Origin: Comamonas sp. B21-038
GTDB taxonomy: Bacteria > Pseudomonadota > Gammaproteobacteria > Burkholderiales > Burkholderiaceae_C
Direction of reading: 5' to 3'
NCBI RefSeq assembly: GCF_022387135.1
Contig: NZ_CP092462.1
Span: forward strand, 5,098,501 to 5,162,500
Length of the DNA stretch: 64,000 bases
The position numbers were made by a program, and so were the translations under genes. Below are positions 1 through 8,686 of this stretch, one piece after another. The first letter of the stretch is position 1; each line of letters opens with the position of its first letter. The notes under the pieces were generated by a model. That model was given only the letters and a program-made list of their open reading frames with translations, had not been told where the DNA came from and did not search any database.

Positions 1-135
1 CTGGGCTGGAAGCCTGCAGAAACCTTTGACAGCGGTATCCGCAAGACCGTGCAGTGGTACCTGGACCACCAGGACTGGGTGGCCCAGGTGCAGTCGGGTG
101 ACTACAAGGACTGGGTCAGCAAACAGTACGCCTGA
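1..135 (+). CDS. rfbB: dTDP-glucose 4,6-dehydratase, C-terminal fragment
   Basis: Only the last 44 codons are inside the window, ending in TGA at 133-135. The visible end contains GWKP, then [13 protein letters not shown] and a tail DYKDWV, which is the typical C-terminus of RfbB/RmlB, the enzyme that converts dTDP-glucose to dTDP-4-keto-6-deoxyglucose. It is followed 58 bp later by rfbD, rfbA and rfbC on the same strand, so the full rhamnose precursor pathway is present and this is its first gene. The fragment is short, but the motif match and the gene order make the call firm. Confidence 0.9.
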   Translation: MGWKPAETFDSGIRKTVQWYLDHQDWVAQVQSGDYKDWVSKQYA

Positions 136-193
136 CGGCGGGACGCAGGCGTGCCGGGCAGCTGCGTGCCAGGGCGCCTTACAGGACGATGCG

Positions 194-1090
194 ATGAAAA
201 TACTGTTGTTGGGCAAGAACGGCCAGGTCGGTTGGGAGCTGCAACGCAGCCTGCTGCCACTGGGCGAAGTGGTGGCGCTGGACCGTGCCAGCACCCCGCT
301 GTGCGGTGACCTGCTGCGCCCCGGGGCACTGGCCGAGACCGTGCGGGCGCTGGCGCCCGATGTGATCGTCAATGCGGCTGCCTATACCGCCGTGGACAAG
401 GCCGAGAGCGAGCCCGAGGCGGCTCGTACCATCAATGCCGAGGCCGTGGGCGTGCTGGCGCGTGAGGCCCAGGCACTGGGCGCCTGGTTGGTGCATTACA
501 GCACCGACTATGTCTTCGATGGCGGTGGCAACCAGCCCTGGCAAGAGGACCAGGCCACCGGCCCGCTGTCGGTCTACGGCCAGACCAAGCTCGAAGGCGA
601 GCAACAGATCGCCGCCAGCGGCGTGAAGCATCTGATATTTCGCACCAGCTGGGTGTATGCAGCGCGCGGCGGCAACTTTGCCAAGACCATGCTGCGCCTG
701 GCGCAGGAGCGCGACAAGCTGGCCGTCATCGACGACCAGTGGGGAGCGCCTACCGGTGCCGACCTCATCGCTGATGTGACCGCGCATGCGCTGCGCACGG
801 CCATGGCGTCGGGCGAAGAAGACCTGAGCGGCATCTACCACCTGGTGGCGGGTGGCGAAACCACCTGGAACCGCTATGCCCGCTTTGTGCTGGAAACCGC
901 GCGCAAGATCAACCCGGCGCTCAATTTGACCGCGCAGGAGGTGCAGGCGGTCGACACCTCGGCCTTCCCGACCCCCGCGCGCCGCCCCCACAATTCCCGT
1001 TTGAACACCCACAAATTGCAGCAGCGCTTTGCGCTGGATTTGCCCGACTGGCAGACCGGCGTGCAACGCATGCTGCAGGAGATTCTCTGA
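194..1090 (+). CDS. rfbD: dTDP-4-dehydrorhamnose reductase
   Basis: This 298-residue NAD(P)H-dependent reductase carries out the last step of dTDP-L-rhamnose synthesis. The N-terminus [13 protein letters not shown] is the Rossmann nucleotide-binding loop (GxxGQVG), STDYVFDG lies near residue 103, and the catalytic YxxxK appears as YGQTK near residue 128. The reading frame is open upstream to base 26, but the ATG at 194 places the Rossmann motif at the protein start as in RmlD proteins. The gene ends 2 bases before rfbA, so the two are surely co-transcribed. Length and motifs match the family. Confidence 0.95.
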   Translation: MKILLLGKNGQVGWELQRSLLPLGEVVALDRASTPLCGDLLRPGALAETVRALAPDVIVNAAAYTAVDKAESEPEAARTINAEAVGVLAREAQALGAWLVHYSTDYVFDGGGNQPWQEDQATGPLSVYGQTKLEGEQQIAASGVKHLIFRTSWVYAARGGNFAKTMLRLAQERDKLAVIDDQWGAPTGADLIADVTAHALRTAMASGEEDLSGIYHLVAGGETTWNRYARFVLETARKINPALNLTAQEVQAVDTSAFPTPARRPHNSRLNTHKLQQRFALDLPDWQTGVQRMLQEIL

Positions 1091-1092
1091 AC

Positions 1093-1983
1093 ATGACAGT
1101 GCAAGCACGCAAAGGCATCATTTTGGCGGGCGGCTCCGGCACCCGCCTGCACCCGGCGACCCTGGCGGTCAGCAAGCAGCTGCTGCCGGTGTACGACAAG
1201 CCGATGATCTACTACCCGCTGACCACCTTGATGCTGGCGGGGATCAAGGAGATCCTGATCATCAGCACGCCGCAGGACACCCCGCGCTTCGAGCAGCTGC
1301 TGGGCGATGGCAGCCAGTGGGGCATCCACTTGGAATACGCCGTGCAGCCCAGCCCTGATGGGCTGGCGCAGGCCTTTCTGATTGGCGAGGACTTTCTGGC
1401 CGGTGCGCCGAGCGCGCTGGTGCTGGGTGACAACATCTTCTATGGCCATGATTTCCACAAGCTGCTGGCCAGCGCGATGCAGCGTGATACGGGCGCCAGT
1501 GTCTTTGCCTACCATGTGACCGACCCCGAGCGCTATGGCGTGGCCGACTTTGACAAGCAGGGCAAGGTGTTGTCGCTGGAGGAAAAGCCCGCCAAGCCCA
1601 AGAGCAACTACGCGGTCACGGGCTTGTATTTCTATGACAGCCAGGTTGTGGATCTGGCCAAAAGCCTCCAGCCATCGCCTCGTGGCGAGCTGGAGATCAC
1701 CGACCTGAACCGCCTGTACCTGGAGCAGGGGCAGCTGAGTGTGGAGATCATGGGCCGGGGCTATGCCTGGCTGGATACCGGCACGCATGACAGCCTGTTG
1801 GATGCAGGCCAGTTCATCGCCACGTTGGAAAGCCGCCAAGGCCTGAAGATTGCCTGCCCGGAAGAGATTGCCTGGCGCAGCGGCTATATCGGGGACGAGC
1901 AACTGGCGGCCCTGGCCAAACCCTTGGCCAAGAACGGCTACGGCCAGTACCTGCAGCGGCTGTTGCAGGAGCCCAGGGAGTAA
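1093..1983 (+). CDS. rfbA: glucose-1-phosphate thymidylyltransferase
   Basis: The 296-residue enzyme joins glucose-1-phosphate and dTTP to make dTDP-glucose, the entry reaction of the rhamnose pathway. The N-terminal nucleotidyltransferase signature GGSGTRLHP (residues about 11-19) is followed by [17 protein letters not shown], which contains the catalytic and substrate-binding residues, and by LGDNIFYG near residue 112. [11 protein letters not shown] occurs near residue 225. The start ATG is 2 bases after the rfbD stop. Size and motifs match RmlA throughout. Confidence 0.97.
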   Translation: MTVQARKGIILAGGSGTRLHPATLAVSKQLLPVYDKPMIYYPLTTLMLAGIKEILIISTPQDTPRFEQLLGDGSQWGIHLEYAVQPSPDGLAQAFLIGEDFLAGAPSALVLGDNIFYGHDFHKLLASAMQRDTGASVFAYHVTDPERYGVADFDKQGKVLSLEEKPAKPKSNYAVTGLYFYDSQVVDLAKSLQPSPRGELEITDLNRLYLEQGQLSVEIMGRGYAWLDTGTHDSLLDAGQFIATLESRQGLKIACPEEIAWRSGYIGDEQLAALAKPLAKNGYGQYLQRLLQEPRE

Positions 1984-1987
1984 AGCC

Positions 1988-2536
1988 ATGCAAGCGATTG
2001 ATACGGCACTGCCGGACGTCAAGATCATCGAGCCCAAGGTGTTTGGCGATGCGCGCGGTTTTTTCTACGAGAGCTTCAATCAGCGGGCTTTTGATGCCGC
2101 CGTGGGCCGGCACTATGACTTTGTGCAGGACAACCACAGCAAGAGCAGCCGGGGTGTGTTGCGTGGCCTGCACTACCAGCTGGAGCAAGCGCAGGGCAAG
2201 CTGGTGCGGGTGGTGCAAGGCCGGGTGATTGATGTGGCCGTCGATATCCGCAAAAGCTCGGCGACTTTCGGCCACTGGGTGGCCGTCGAGCTGAGCGAAG
2301 ACAACCAGCGCCAGCTGTGGGTGCCGCCCGGTTTTGCACATGGATTTGTGGTGGTCAGTGATACCGCCGAGTTTCTATACAAAACAACAGATTACTACGC
2401 GCCGGCCCACGAACGCTGCATTATCTGGAATGATGCACAGTTGTCGATTGACTGGCAGTTGAACGGCCTGGAGCCACAGCTGTCGGCCAAGGACCAGCAG
2501 GGCAAGGCCTTTGCCGAGGCCGATGTTTTTGCCTGA
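1988..2536 (+). CDS. rfbC: dTDP-4-dehydrorhamnose 3,5-epimerase
   Basis: This 182-residue cupin-fold epimerase acts on dTDP-4-keto-6-deoxyglucose before the RfbD reduction. Diagnostic segments are GFFYESFN, the active-site histidine in LRGLHYQ (about residue 61), the WVPPGFAHGF strand and a tyrosine-rich segment, YKTTDYYAP. The ATG at 1988 is 4 bases after the rfbA stop; an open frame further upstream has no family similarity and overlaps rfbA. It is the last rfb gene; about 110 bp without a recognisable terminator separate it from gspE. Confidence 0.96.
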   Translation: MQAIDTALPDVKIIEPKVFGDARGFFYESFNQRAFDAAVGRHYDFVQDNHSKSSRGVLRGLHYQLEQAQGKLVRVVQGRVIDVAVDIRKSSATFGHWVAVELSEDNQRQLWVPPGFAHGFVVVSDTAEFLYKTTDYYAPAHERCIIWNDAQLSIDWQLNGLEPQLSAKDQQGKAFAEADVFA

Positions 2537-2645
2537 GTTTGCCTTTCCTACCAAATGTCTCCCATGCCTGGCCCCTACACTGGGTGCCCTATAGGCTAAG
2601 GGGATGGATACCACGCCTGCCATAGGCTTCAGAGACCATAGACGC

Positions 2646-4382
2646 ATGAGCACCAGCACCATTGACGATTTCAGCGACGCAGCCCTGGCCCTTGGGTCCG
2701 GGCGCCGCCCTTTGCTGGGCGAGATGCTGGTGCAGGCCGGCAAGCTGTCGCCGCGCGACCTGGAGCGTGCGCTGCAGGCGCAGCAGGAGATGGGCAGCCT
2801 CATCGGCCAGGTGCTGGTCCAGCTGGGCCTGGTCTCCGAGCCGGATTTGATGCAGACGCTGGCCACCCAGCTGCAGATCCCTTTCACCTTGGGTACGGAT
2901 TTTCCGGCCGAGGCGATCAGCGTTCCGGGCCTGATGCCCGAGTTCCAGCAGTCGCAGCACGTCTTTCCGTTGCAACTGCAAGATGGTGTGCTGGACGTGG
3001 CGATGGCTTCGCCCCAGGATCCGTTCGTCATCAAGGCCCTGCAGATGTCGACCGGTCTGCAGATTCGCCCGCATCTGGCACTGCAGGCCGATATTGAAAA
3101 AGCGCTGCAGGAGCCTGAGCCGGAAGCCGAAGAGGAAGACGGCGATGACATGTTTGGCGACGGCTCCGATGTCGGCGACTTTGTCGAGCATCTGAAGGAC
3201 CTGGCCAGCGAGGCGCCGGTGATCCGCCTGGTCAACAGCATCATCGGCAAGGTGACCGACCTGCGTGCGTCGGACATTCACCTGGAGCCTTTTGACGATG
3301 GCCTGCATGTGCGCTACCGCGTCGATGGCGTGATCCACCCCGGTGAGCTGGTGCCGCCACGCCTGTCCGCGGCCGTAGGCTCGCGTGTCAAGCTGATGGC
3401 GCATCTGGACATTGCCGAGCGCCGGCTGCCGCAAGACGGCCGCATCAAGACCCGCGTCAAGGGCCGTGAGCTCGACCTGCGGGTCTCCACCGTGCCTACT
3501 GTGCATGGCGAGAGCATCGTGATGCGTGTGCTGGACCGCGCCAGCGTGCGGTTGCAGCTGGAAACCATGGGCTTTGCGAAGGACACGCTGTCCAAGTTCA
3601 ACGACCTGCTGGCCCGCCCGCACGGCATTTTGCTGGTGACCGGGCCCACGGGTTCGGGCAAGACCACCACCTTGTATGCGGCGCTGTCCAAGATCGATGC
3701 GCTGGAAAACAAGATCATCACCGTGGAGGACCCGGTCGAGTACCAGCTCGAAGGGATCAACCAGATCCAGGTGCATGCCCAGATCAACCTGACCTTTGCC
3801 AACGCGCTGCGCTCCATCCTGCGCCAGGATCCGGACATCATCATGATCGGTGAGATGCGCGATGGGGAAACGGCGCAGATTGCCGTGCAGTCCGCGCTGA
3901 CGGGTCACCTGGTGCTGTCTACCCTGCACACCAACACCGCTGCCGGTGCCATCACCCGTATGCAGGACATGGGCGTGGAGAGCTACCTGATTACGTCCTC
4001 TGTCAACGGCGTGCTGGCCCAGCGCCTGGTGCGCACCTTGTGCGGCAATTGCAAGGAGGCCTACGAGCCTGGCGAGGAGGTGCGCAAGCGCTCGGGCCTG
4101 GCGCGCTTCAGCGAAGTGGGCCAGCCCATCTACCGTGCGGTGGGCTGCAACGCCTGCCGCCAGACCGGCTACAAGGGCCGTACCGGCATCCATGAGCTTT
4201 TCGTGCTCGATGAGCCGATGCGCAATGCCATCAATGCGGGCAAGGATTCGAACGAGCTGTTCAACCTGGCGGCCAAATCCGGCATGCTGAGTCTGCACGA
4301 GGACGGCCTGCGCAAGGTGGCCGCCGGCATGACCACGTTGGACGAAGTCGCCCGCGTCACCCAGGACCAGATCGATGGCTGA
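2646..4382 (+). CDS. gspE: T2SS cytoplasmic secretion ATPase GspE
   Basis: The 578-residue hexameric ATPase powers pseudopilus assembly from the cytoplasmic face of the inner membrane. An N-terminal GspE/MshEN domain (residues about 25-150) is followed by an acidic linker and the catalytic core, with Walker A GPTGSGK at 333-339, IITVEDPVEYQ (Asp box), a Walker B region near DPDIIMIGE and the histidine box STLHTN. Two CxxC pairs (LCGNC and GCNAC) near residues 460-510 form the zinc-binding subdomain typical of GspE. An in-frame ATG at 2604 exists, but its purine run abuts the codon; 2646 is preferred. The end overlaps gspF by 8 bases. It is the first gene of an E-F-G-H-I-J-K-L-M-C-D operon like Xanthomonas xps. 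Confidence 0.95.
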   Translation: MSTSTIDDFSDAALALGSGRRPLLGEMLVQAGKLSPRDLERALQAQQEMGSLIGQVLVQLGLVSEPDLMQTLATQLQIPFTLGTDFPAEAISVPGLMPEFQQSQHVFPLQLQDGVLDVAMASPQDPFVIKALQMSTGLQIRPHLALQADIEKALQEPEPEAEEEDGDDMFGDGSDVGDFVEHLKDLASEAPVIRLVNSIIGKVTDLRASDIHLEPFDDGLHVRYRVDGVIHPGELVPPRLSAAVGSRVKLMAHLDIAERRLPQDGRIKTRVKGRELDLRVSTVPTVHGESIVMRVLDRASVRLQLETMGFAKDTLSKFNDLLARPHGILLVTGPTGSGKTTTLYAALSKIDALENKIITVEDPVEYQLEGINQIQVHAQINLTFANALRSILRQDPDIIMIGEMRDGETAQIAVQSALTGHLVLSTLHTNTAAGAITRMQDMGVESYLITSSVNGVLAQRLVRTLCGNCKEAYEPGEEVRKRSGLARFSEVGQPIYRAVGCNACRQTGYKGRTGIHELFVLDEPMRNAINAGKDSNELFNLAAKSGMLSLHEDGLRKVAAGMTTLDEVARVTQDQIDG

Positions 4383-5652
4383 TTTTGCCTGGCACGCGAT
4401 CAATGCTGCGGGCGAGCAGGTTCGCGGCACTTTCCAAGCGCCTAATGCGGCGGCCGTGCAAAAGCACCTGCGTGCGCAAAAGCTCACGCCGGTGCGCATT
4501 GTCGACGCGGCAGATGCTGCTGCACTGATGCCGGCGGGGACCAAGGCAGCAGGGGCCAAGCCGGCCGCTGCGGCCAGCGCCATTGGCAAGGCCAAGGCGA
4601 CCAAGTCACAAAAGGGCCCGGCCAAGGCCGCTGATGTGCTGGCGATGACCTCGGAGCTGTCGATCATGCTCAAAGCCGGCCTCGCGCTGGACAATGCACT
4701 GCGCGTGCTGATCGACATGGCCTTCAAGGACAGCATGCGCGAGCTGCTGACCGGCGTATTGGAAGCCGTCAAGGGCGGGGTGCCGCTGTCCAAGGCGCTG
4801 ATGGTGCACCAGGAGCTGTTTGGCGATTTCTACATCAACATGGTGCGCTCGGGGGAGGCCAGCGGCCAGATGTCGGCCGTGTTGCAGCGGCTGGTCGAGC
4901 ATCTGGAGCGCCAGCGCGCGCTCAAGGAAAGCGTGGTCTCGGCCACCATCTACCCGATGATTCTGGTGGCGGTCGCGATTCTGTCGCTGATCGCGATGCT
5001 GGGCTTTGTGGTGCCGCAGTTCGAGAAACTGTTCACCGACATGGGGGATGCGCTGCCCACGCCGACCAAGATCGTGATGACCATTGGCCAGGTGTTCCGC
5101 AAGAACGGCTGGGTGGTGTTGCTCGGTGGCGCGGCGGTGGTCTACCTGCTGCGCAGCTGGCTGCGCTCGCCCAAGGGCCGCTTGTGGTGGCAGGGTGTGT
5201 TGCTGCGCATGCCGATTCTGGGGCGCCTGGCGCTCAAGTACCAGCTGACCCTGTATTCGCGCTCGCTGGGCACCTTGCTGGGCAATGGTGTGCCGTTGCT
5301 GACGGCGCTGCATATTGCGACCGATACGGTCAGCAACCGCCTGATCCAGGCGGAGCTGGCCAAGATTCCGCCCATCGTCAAGGAAGGCGGCAAGATGGTG
5401 CAGGCGATGAACACCACGACGGTGTTCGAGCCGCTGGCGGTGAACCTGGTGCGCGTCGGTGAAGAGACCGGGCGCCTGGGCTCGATGATGCTGGAGCTGT
5501 CGAATATATTGAACCGCGAGGTGGAAACCGGCATCAAACGCGCCCTGACGATGATCGAGCCTGTGCTGATCCTCGTCCTGGGCATCATGATTGCCTCCAT
5601 CATTGTGTCGATCCTGATGGGCATTCTGTCCGTCAACGATCTGGCTGCTTAA
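4375..5652 (+). CDS. gspF: T2SS inner-membrane platform protein GspF
   Basis: The 425-residue polytopic protein forms the assembly platform that couples GspE to the pseudopilus. Two T2SSF repeats are visible: residues about 85-205 (starting DVLAMTSELSIMLKAGL, with GEASGQM) and about 285-415 (YSRSLGTLLGNGVPLL, with VRVGEETGRL), each followed by hydrophobic segments. A short N-terminal domain (WHAINAAGEQVRGTF) is joined to repeat one by an Ala/Lys-rich linker of about 45 residues, which is longer and more low-complexity than usual. The start overlaps the gspE end by 8 bases. Confidence 0.95.
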   Translation: MADFAWHAINAAGEQVRGTFQAPNAAAVQKHLRAQKLTPVRIVDAADAAALMPAGTKAAGAKPAAAASAIGKAKATKSQKGPAKAADVLAMTSELSIMLKAGLALDNALRVLIDMAFKDSMRELLTGVLEAVKGGVPLSKALMVHQELFGDFYINMVRSGEASGQMSAVLQRLVEHLERQRALKESVVSATIYPMILVAVAILSLIAMLGFVVPQFEKLFTDMGDALPTPTKIVMTIGQVFRKNGWVVLLGGAAVVYLLRSWLRSPKGRLWWQGVLLRMPILGRLALKYQLTLYSRSLGTLLGNGVPLLTALHIATDTVSNRLIQAELAKIPPIVKEGGKMVQAMNTTTVFEPLAVNLVRVGEETGRLGSMMLELSNILNREVETGIKRALTMIEPVLILVLGIMIASIIVSILMGILSVNDLAA

Positions 5653-5678
5653 TTTTTATACTGCAAGGAGAGCCCGCC

Positions 5679-6110
5679 ATGAAGGCCTTTTTCACCCAAA
5701 AGACGCCACGCAAGAGCCGTGGTTTTACGCTGATCGAACTGCTGGTGGTGCTGGCCATCTTGACCTTGCTGGCCGGTCTGGTCGGCCCCAAGGTGCTGAG
5801 CCAGTTGGGCGGCGCCAAGTCCAAGACTGCGGGCGTGCAGATTGCTGACCTGCAGAAGGCACTCGATATCTTCAAGCTGGACACTGGCCGCTACCCGACC
5901 ACCGAAGAAGGTCTGGATGCGCTGGCCAAGCAGCCGGGCAATGTGCGCGGCTGGAACGGTCCGTATCTGTCGGGCGGCGTTCCCAATGACCCTTGGAACA
6001 ACCCCTACCGTTACAGCTACAACGGTGGCCGGGTGGAGATCCTGTCGCTGGGCGCCGATGGTCAGCCTGGTGGTGAAGGCGAAGCTGCCGATGTGCGCAA
6101 CGCGCAGTAA
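5679..6110 (+). CDS. gspG: T2SS major pseudopilin GspG
   Basis: At 143 residues this is the main subunit of the periplasmic pseudopilus. The prepilin peptidase site is SRG|FTLIELLVVLAIL near residue 15, with Glu at +5 of the mature protein, followed by the long N-terminal helix. The globular part has the GspG pattern PTTEEGLDAL and a C-terminal region with SLGADGQPGG, where other GspG proteins bind calcium. A strong AAGGAG sits at 5665-5670, the best ribosome site in the operon, as fits the most abundant component. No prepilin peptidase gene is in the window, so processing must depend on one elsewhere. Confidence 0.96.
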   Translation: MKAFFTQKTPRKSRGFTLIELLVVLAILTLLAGLVGPKVLSQLGGAKSKTAGVQIADLQKALDIFKLDTGRYPTTEEGLDALAKQPGNVRGWNGPYLSGGVPNDPWNNPYRYSYNGGRVEILSLGADGQPGGEGEAADVRNAQ

Positions 6111-6151
6111 CCCGGCCTGCGTTTCTTCTCAGGTTTGACCAGGAACTCCCC

Positions 6152-6649
6152 GTGCCGACTGCCTTGCCATGGCTGAGCCGACACCCGCGCGCCGCAAAGC
6201 GCCCAGCAGCCCATCAAGGCTTTACCTTGATAGAGCTGATGGTGGTGTTCGCCATCATGGCCCTGGTGGTGGCGATGGCGCCGGTCGCCTATGACCGGCT
6301 CAAGGACGGGGTGCAGTACCGTGACACCGTGCGCACAATGATCAGCCAACTGCGTTCGGCCCGGTATGTTGCGGTGTCCCAAGGTGAGCCAGTGCGCTTT
6401 ACCGTCGACCTGCAGACCCGGCACTACGGCTATGCGGGCTCGGTCAAGGACATTCCAGAGACCGTGGATCTGCGCACCACGGTGGCAGATCGCGAGTTTG
6501 TGCCCAACAGTTCGGCCTCGATCGTGTTCCTGGCCTCGGGCGGCTCGACCGGCGGCAGTGTGGAGATTCTGCGCAAGAATGGTGCCGGCACGCGCTTGCG
6601 GGTGGACTGGCTGTCGGGCCGGGTCACCCAGGAGCCTTTGTTCCAATGA
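6152..6649 (+). CDS. gspH: T2SS minor pseudopilin GspH
   Basis: This 165-residue minor pseudopilin has the cleavage site HQG|FTLIELMVVFAIM near residue 23. The start appears to be GTG at 6152, preceded by AGGA at 6141-6144; no in-frame ATG precedes the prepilin motif. The leader is rather long and basic, as is normal for type IV-like prepilins. The stop overlaps the gspI start as ATGA. Assignment to H rests on position between G and I and on size. Confidence 0.9.
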   Translation: MPTALPWLSRHPRAAKRPAAHQGFTLIELMVVFAIMALVVAMAPVAYDRLKDGVQYRDTVRTMISQLRSARYVAVSQGEPVRFTVDLQTRHYGYAGSVKDIPETVDLRTTVADREFVPNSSASIVFLASGGSTGGSVEILRKNGAGTRLRVDWLSGRVTQEPLFQ

Positions 6650-7086
6650 GGCAGCAGTCGTCTCTGTCCCGGTGGACCCGGCGCCAGCGTGGCATGACCC
6701 TGCTGGAGATTCTGGTGGCGCTGTCCATCATGGCGATCTCATTGGGCATGATCTACCGGGCCACCGGCAGCAATGCGCGCAGCGTCGGCGATCTCGATCG
6801 TTACCAATATGCGGTACAGCTGGCGCAGTCCATCATGGACTCGCGCGATTCGGTCTATGAAAGCGGCTGGAACGAGTCCGGCCAGAGCAATGGCTACCAA
6901 TGGAGCGTGCAGAGCGCACCGTTCAAGACCGGAGTGGACGAGAGCCCGAACATCCCCGTGCTCCATGAGGTGCATATCAGCGTGAACTGGGCGGAGGGCG
7001 ACCGCCCGCGTGTGTTCGAGCTCACCACCTTGCGTGCACAGCGCCGGCCACCCGATCCTGCTGAGAATGTGGTGCCTGCAGGATGA
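6646..7086 (+). CDS. gspI: T2SS minor pseudopilin GspI
   Basis: The 146-residue protein shows the prepilin site QRG|MTLLEILVALSIM near residue 17, including Glu +5. GspI, J and K form the tip complex that initiates the pseudopilus. Its start overlaps gspH and its end overlaps gspJ, both as ATGA, indicating translational coupling. Length and place in the operon agree with GspI. Confidence 0.92.
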   Translation: MRQQSSLSRWTRRQRGMTLLEILVALSIMAISLGMIYRATGSNARSVGDLDRYQYAVQLAQSIMDSRDSVYESGWNESGQSNGYQWSVQSAPFKTGVDESPNIPVLHEVHISVNWAEGDRPRVFELTTLRAQRRPPDPAENVVPAG

Positions 7087-7805
7087 GCCGCATTCGTACT
7101 TCTTTATGGACGCATGGCAATCCATGCCCACGCCGCACGGCCGCCGGCTTCACGCTGGTGGAGATGCTGGTGGCCATGTCCTTGCTGTCGCTGATCGTCT
7201 TGGGTCTGGCCGGCGCCATGGGAACAATGGGCCGCACCGAAACCAGTATCGACAACCGGCTCGAACGCATGGACGAGTCGCGTGCCAGCACCGATTTTTT
7301 GCGTGCCGTGCTGGGCCGTATCTCTGCCAAACGCGTGCAGGGCTTGCAGCAGCAGGGCATGCTCAGTGCCGCGCCTTCGGCATTTTTCTTTGAAGGCGCT
7401 GGCCAGTCGATGACCTGGGTAGGGGTGATGCCTGCGCGCTACGGCGTTGGTGGCCGCTACCATTTCCGGCTGGCAATGGGCAGCTACGACGGCGCACCGG
7501 CCATTGTTCTGAGTTATTTGCCCTGGACCGATGCGCAGACGCTGCCCGACTGGGGTGCGGCGCAGACGTATCCGCTGCTGACGCATGCGACCGGTTTGTC
7601 TTTTCAGTACCTGGATGGCGCGATCGATCCGCCGCAATGGGGCAGCGACTGGGGGGCGGTCGACCGGCTCCCCCAGGCGGTGCAGGTGGTGATGACTACC
7701 GACACCTCGGTGCTGCCACCGGTGGTGGTGCAGTTGCGCGTGATGCCTGCTGGCGACCCACGCGGCGGTGGTGGTGGTGCGAGCCTGGGAGGTTCCTTGG
7801 GATGA
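7083..7805 (+). CDS. gspJ: T2SS minor pseudopilin GspJ
   Basis: At 240 residues, the protein has the prepilin site AAG|FTLVEMLVAMSLL near residue 21. The globular part is of normal length for GspJ, but the C-terminus ends in a glycine run followed by ASLGGSLG (7779-7802). The same ASLGGS motif recurs at the C-terminus of GspC and in the frame-restored tail of GspL, encoded by different codons. ATGA overlaps link it to gspI and gspK. Confidence 0.92.
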   Translation: MSRIRTSLWTHGNPCPRRTAAGFTLVEMLVAMSLLSLIVLGLAGAMGTMGRTETSIDNRLERMDESRASTDFLRAVLGRISAKRVQGLQQQGMLSAAPSAFFFEGAGQSMTWVGVMPARYGVGGRYHFRLAMGSYDGAPAIVLSYLPWTDAQTLPDWGAAQTYPLLTHATGLSFQYLDGAIDPPQWGSDWGAVDRLPQAVQVVMTTDTSVLPPVVVQLRVMPAGDPRGGGGGASLGGSLG

Positions 7806-8668
7806 TGCGAGCACCTCTTCAACACCGTACGCAGGCCGGACCTCAGCAACAAGGCATGGCTTTGATCGCCGTGCTCTGGTTGGTGGCTGCGCTCAGCCTG
7901 ATGGTGACCGGCGTCAGCGGCGTCGTGCGCCAGGAAGCCAAGATGATTGGCGTGGCCAAGGACAAGGTGACCGCGCAGGCCGTGGGCGATGCGGCCGTGG
8001 TCATGGTGCTGCAGCAGCTGGCGGCCGATCGCACCATTTTGCAGGAGACCACCGAGACCTCGGTCAATTACCAGGGCACCCAGGTAGCGGTCAGTGTGAT
8101 GCCGCTCAACGGCCTGATCAATATCAATGGCGCATCGTTGCCGCTGCTGACGGCGCTGATGAGCGTGGGCGGGGGATTGCCGGAAGGCGCCGCCCAGGAG
8201 CTTGCGGTAGCGGTCCTCGATCGCCGTGAACGCTCTTCGCTCGACGGCCGCCGGCCGGAGCGTTTTGAGGCGATAGAAGACCTGATGCAGGTGCCCGGAA
8301 TCGATTACGACCTCTATGCTAGACTCGCGCCCTTGATCACGGCGGCGACCGCCGGCTCAGGAGGCGCCACGGTCAATCCGTTGGCGTCGCCTCCGGATGT
8401 GCTGCGGGTGCTGGCTAACGGAGATGAGGGCATCGCAGCCCGTATCGCTGCATCGCGTGGTCAGCCAGGGCTGGACACCACTGGCCTGGACGCCAACTTG
8501 GCGCGCCCTGGCGGCGCACAGCGCCGCTACCGCATAACGGCCCAGGTGCCGATGGCGGACGGACGGATTTTTCTTGTAGATCGCAGTGTGTACTTCGGGG
8601 CCAGAACGAGAGACGGCCTGCCCTGGTATACGTTTGAAGCGCGCCAGATGCTGAAGCCAGCATCCTGA
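7802..8668 (+). CDS. gspK: T2SS minor pseudopilin GspK
   Basis: This 288-residue pseudopilin caps the tip complex. The cleavage region is QQQG|MALIAVLWLVAAL near residue 17. It lacks Glu at +5, which is the known peculiarity of GspK and separates it from G, H, I and J. It contains a helix-hairpin-helix-like stretch around FEAIEDLMQVPGID, as other GspK proteins do. The first ATG (7802) overlaps the gspJ stop; a second ATG follows directly. It ends 18 bases before gspL. Confidence 0.92.
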   Translation: MMRAPLQHRTQAGPQQQGMALIAVLWLVAALSLMVTGVSGVVRQEAKMIGVAKDKVTAQAVGDAAVVMVLQQLAADRTILQETTETSVNYQGTQVAVSVMPLNGLININGASLPLLTALMSVGGGLPEGAAQELAVAVLDRRERSSLDGRRPERFEAIEDLMQVPGIDYDLYARLAPLITAATAGSGGATVNPLASPPDVLRVLANGDEGIAARIAASRGQPGLDTTGLDANLARPGGAQRRYRITAQVPMADGRIFLVDRSVYFGARTRDGLPWYTFEARQMLKPAS

Positions 8669-8686
8669 TCGAAGCAAAGCACCCTT

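Noticed and set aside
4490..4630. Ala/Lys-rich part of gspF as a frameshift or insertion.
   Set aside because: The frame stays open and both flanking parts match GspF; it is a long linker.
2589..4793. Very long antisense frames opposite gspE (up to 734 codons).
   Set aside because: High GC gives few stop codons on the opposite strand; the composition is Gln/His/Arg-rich shadow sequence with no motif, while the plus strand carries a full GspE.
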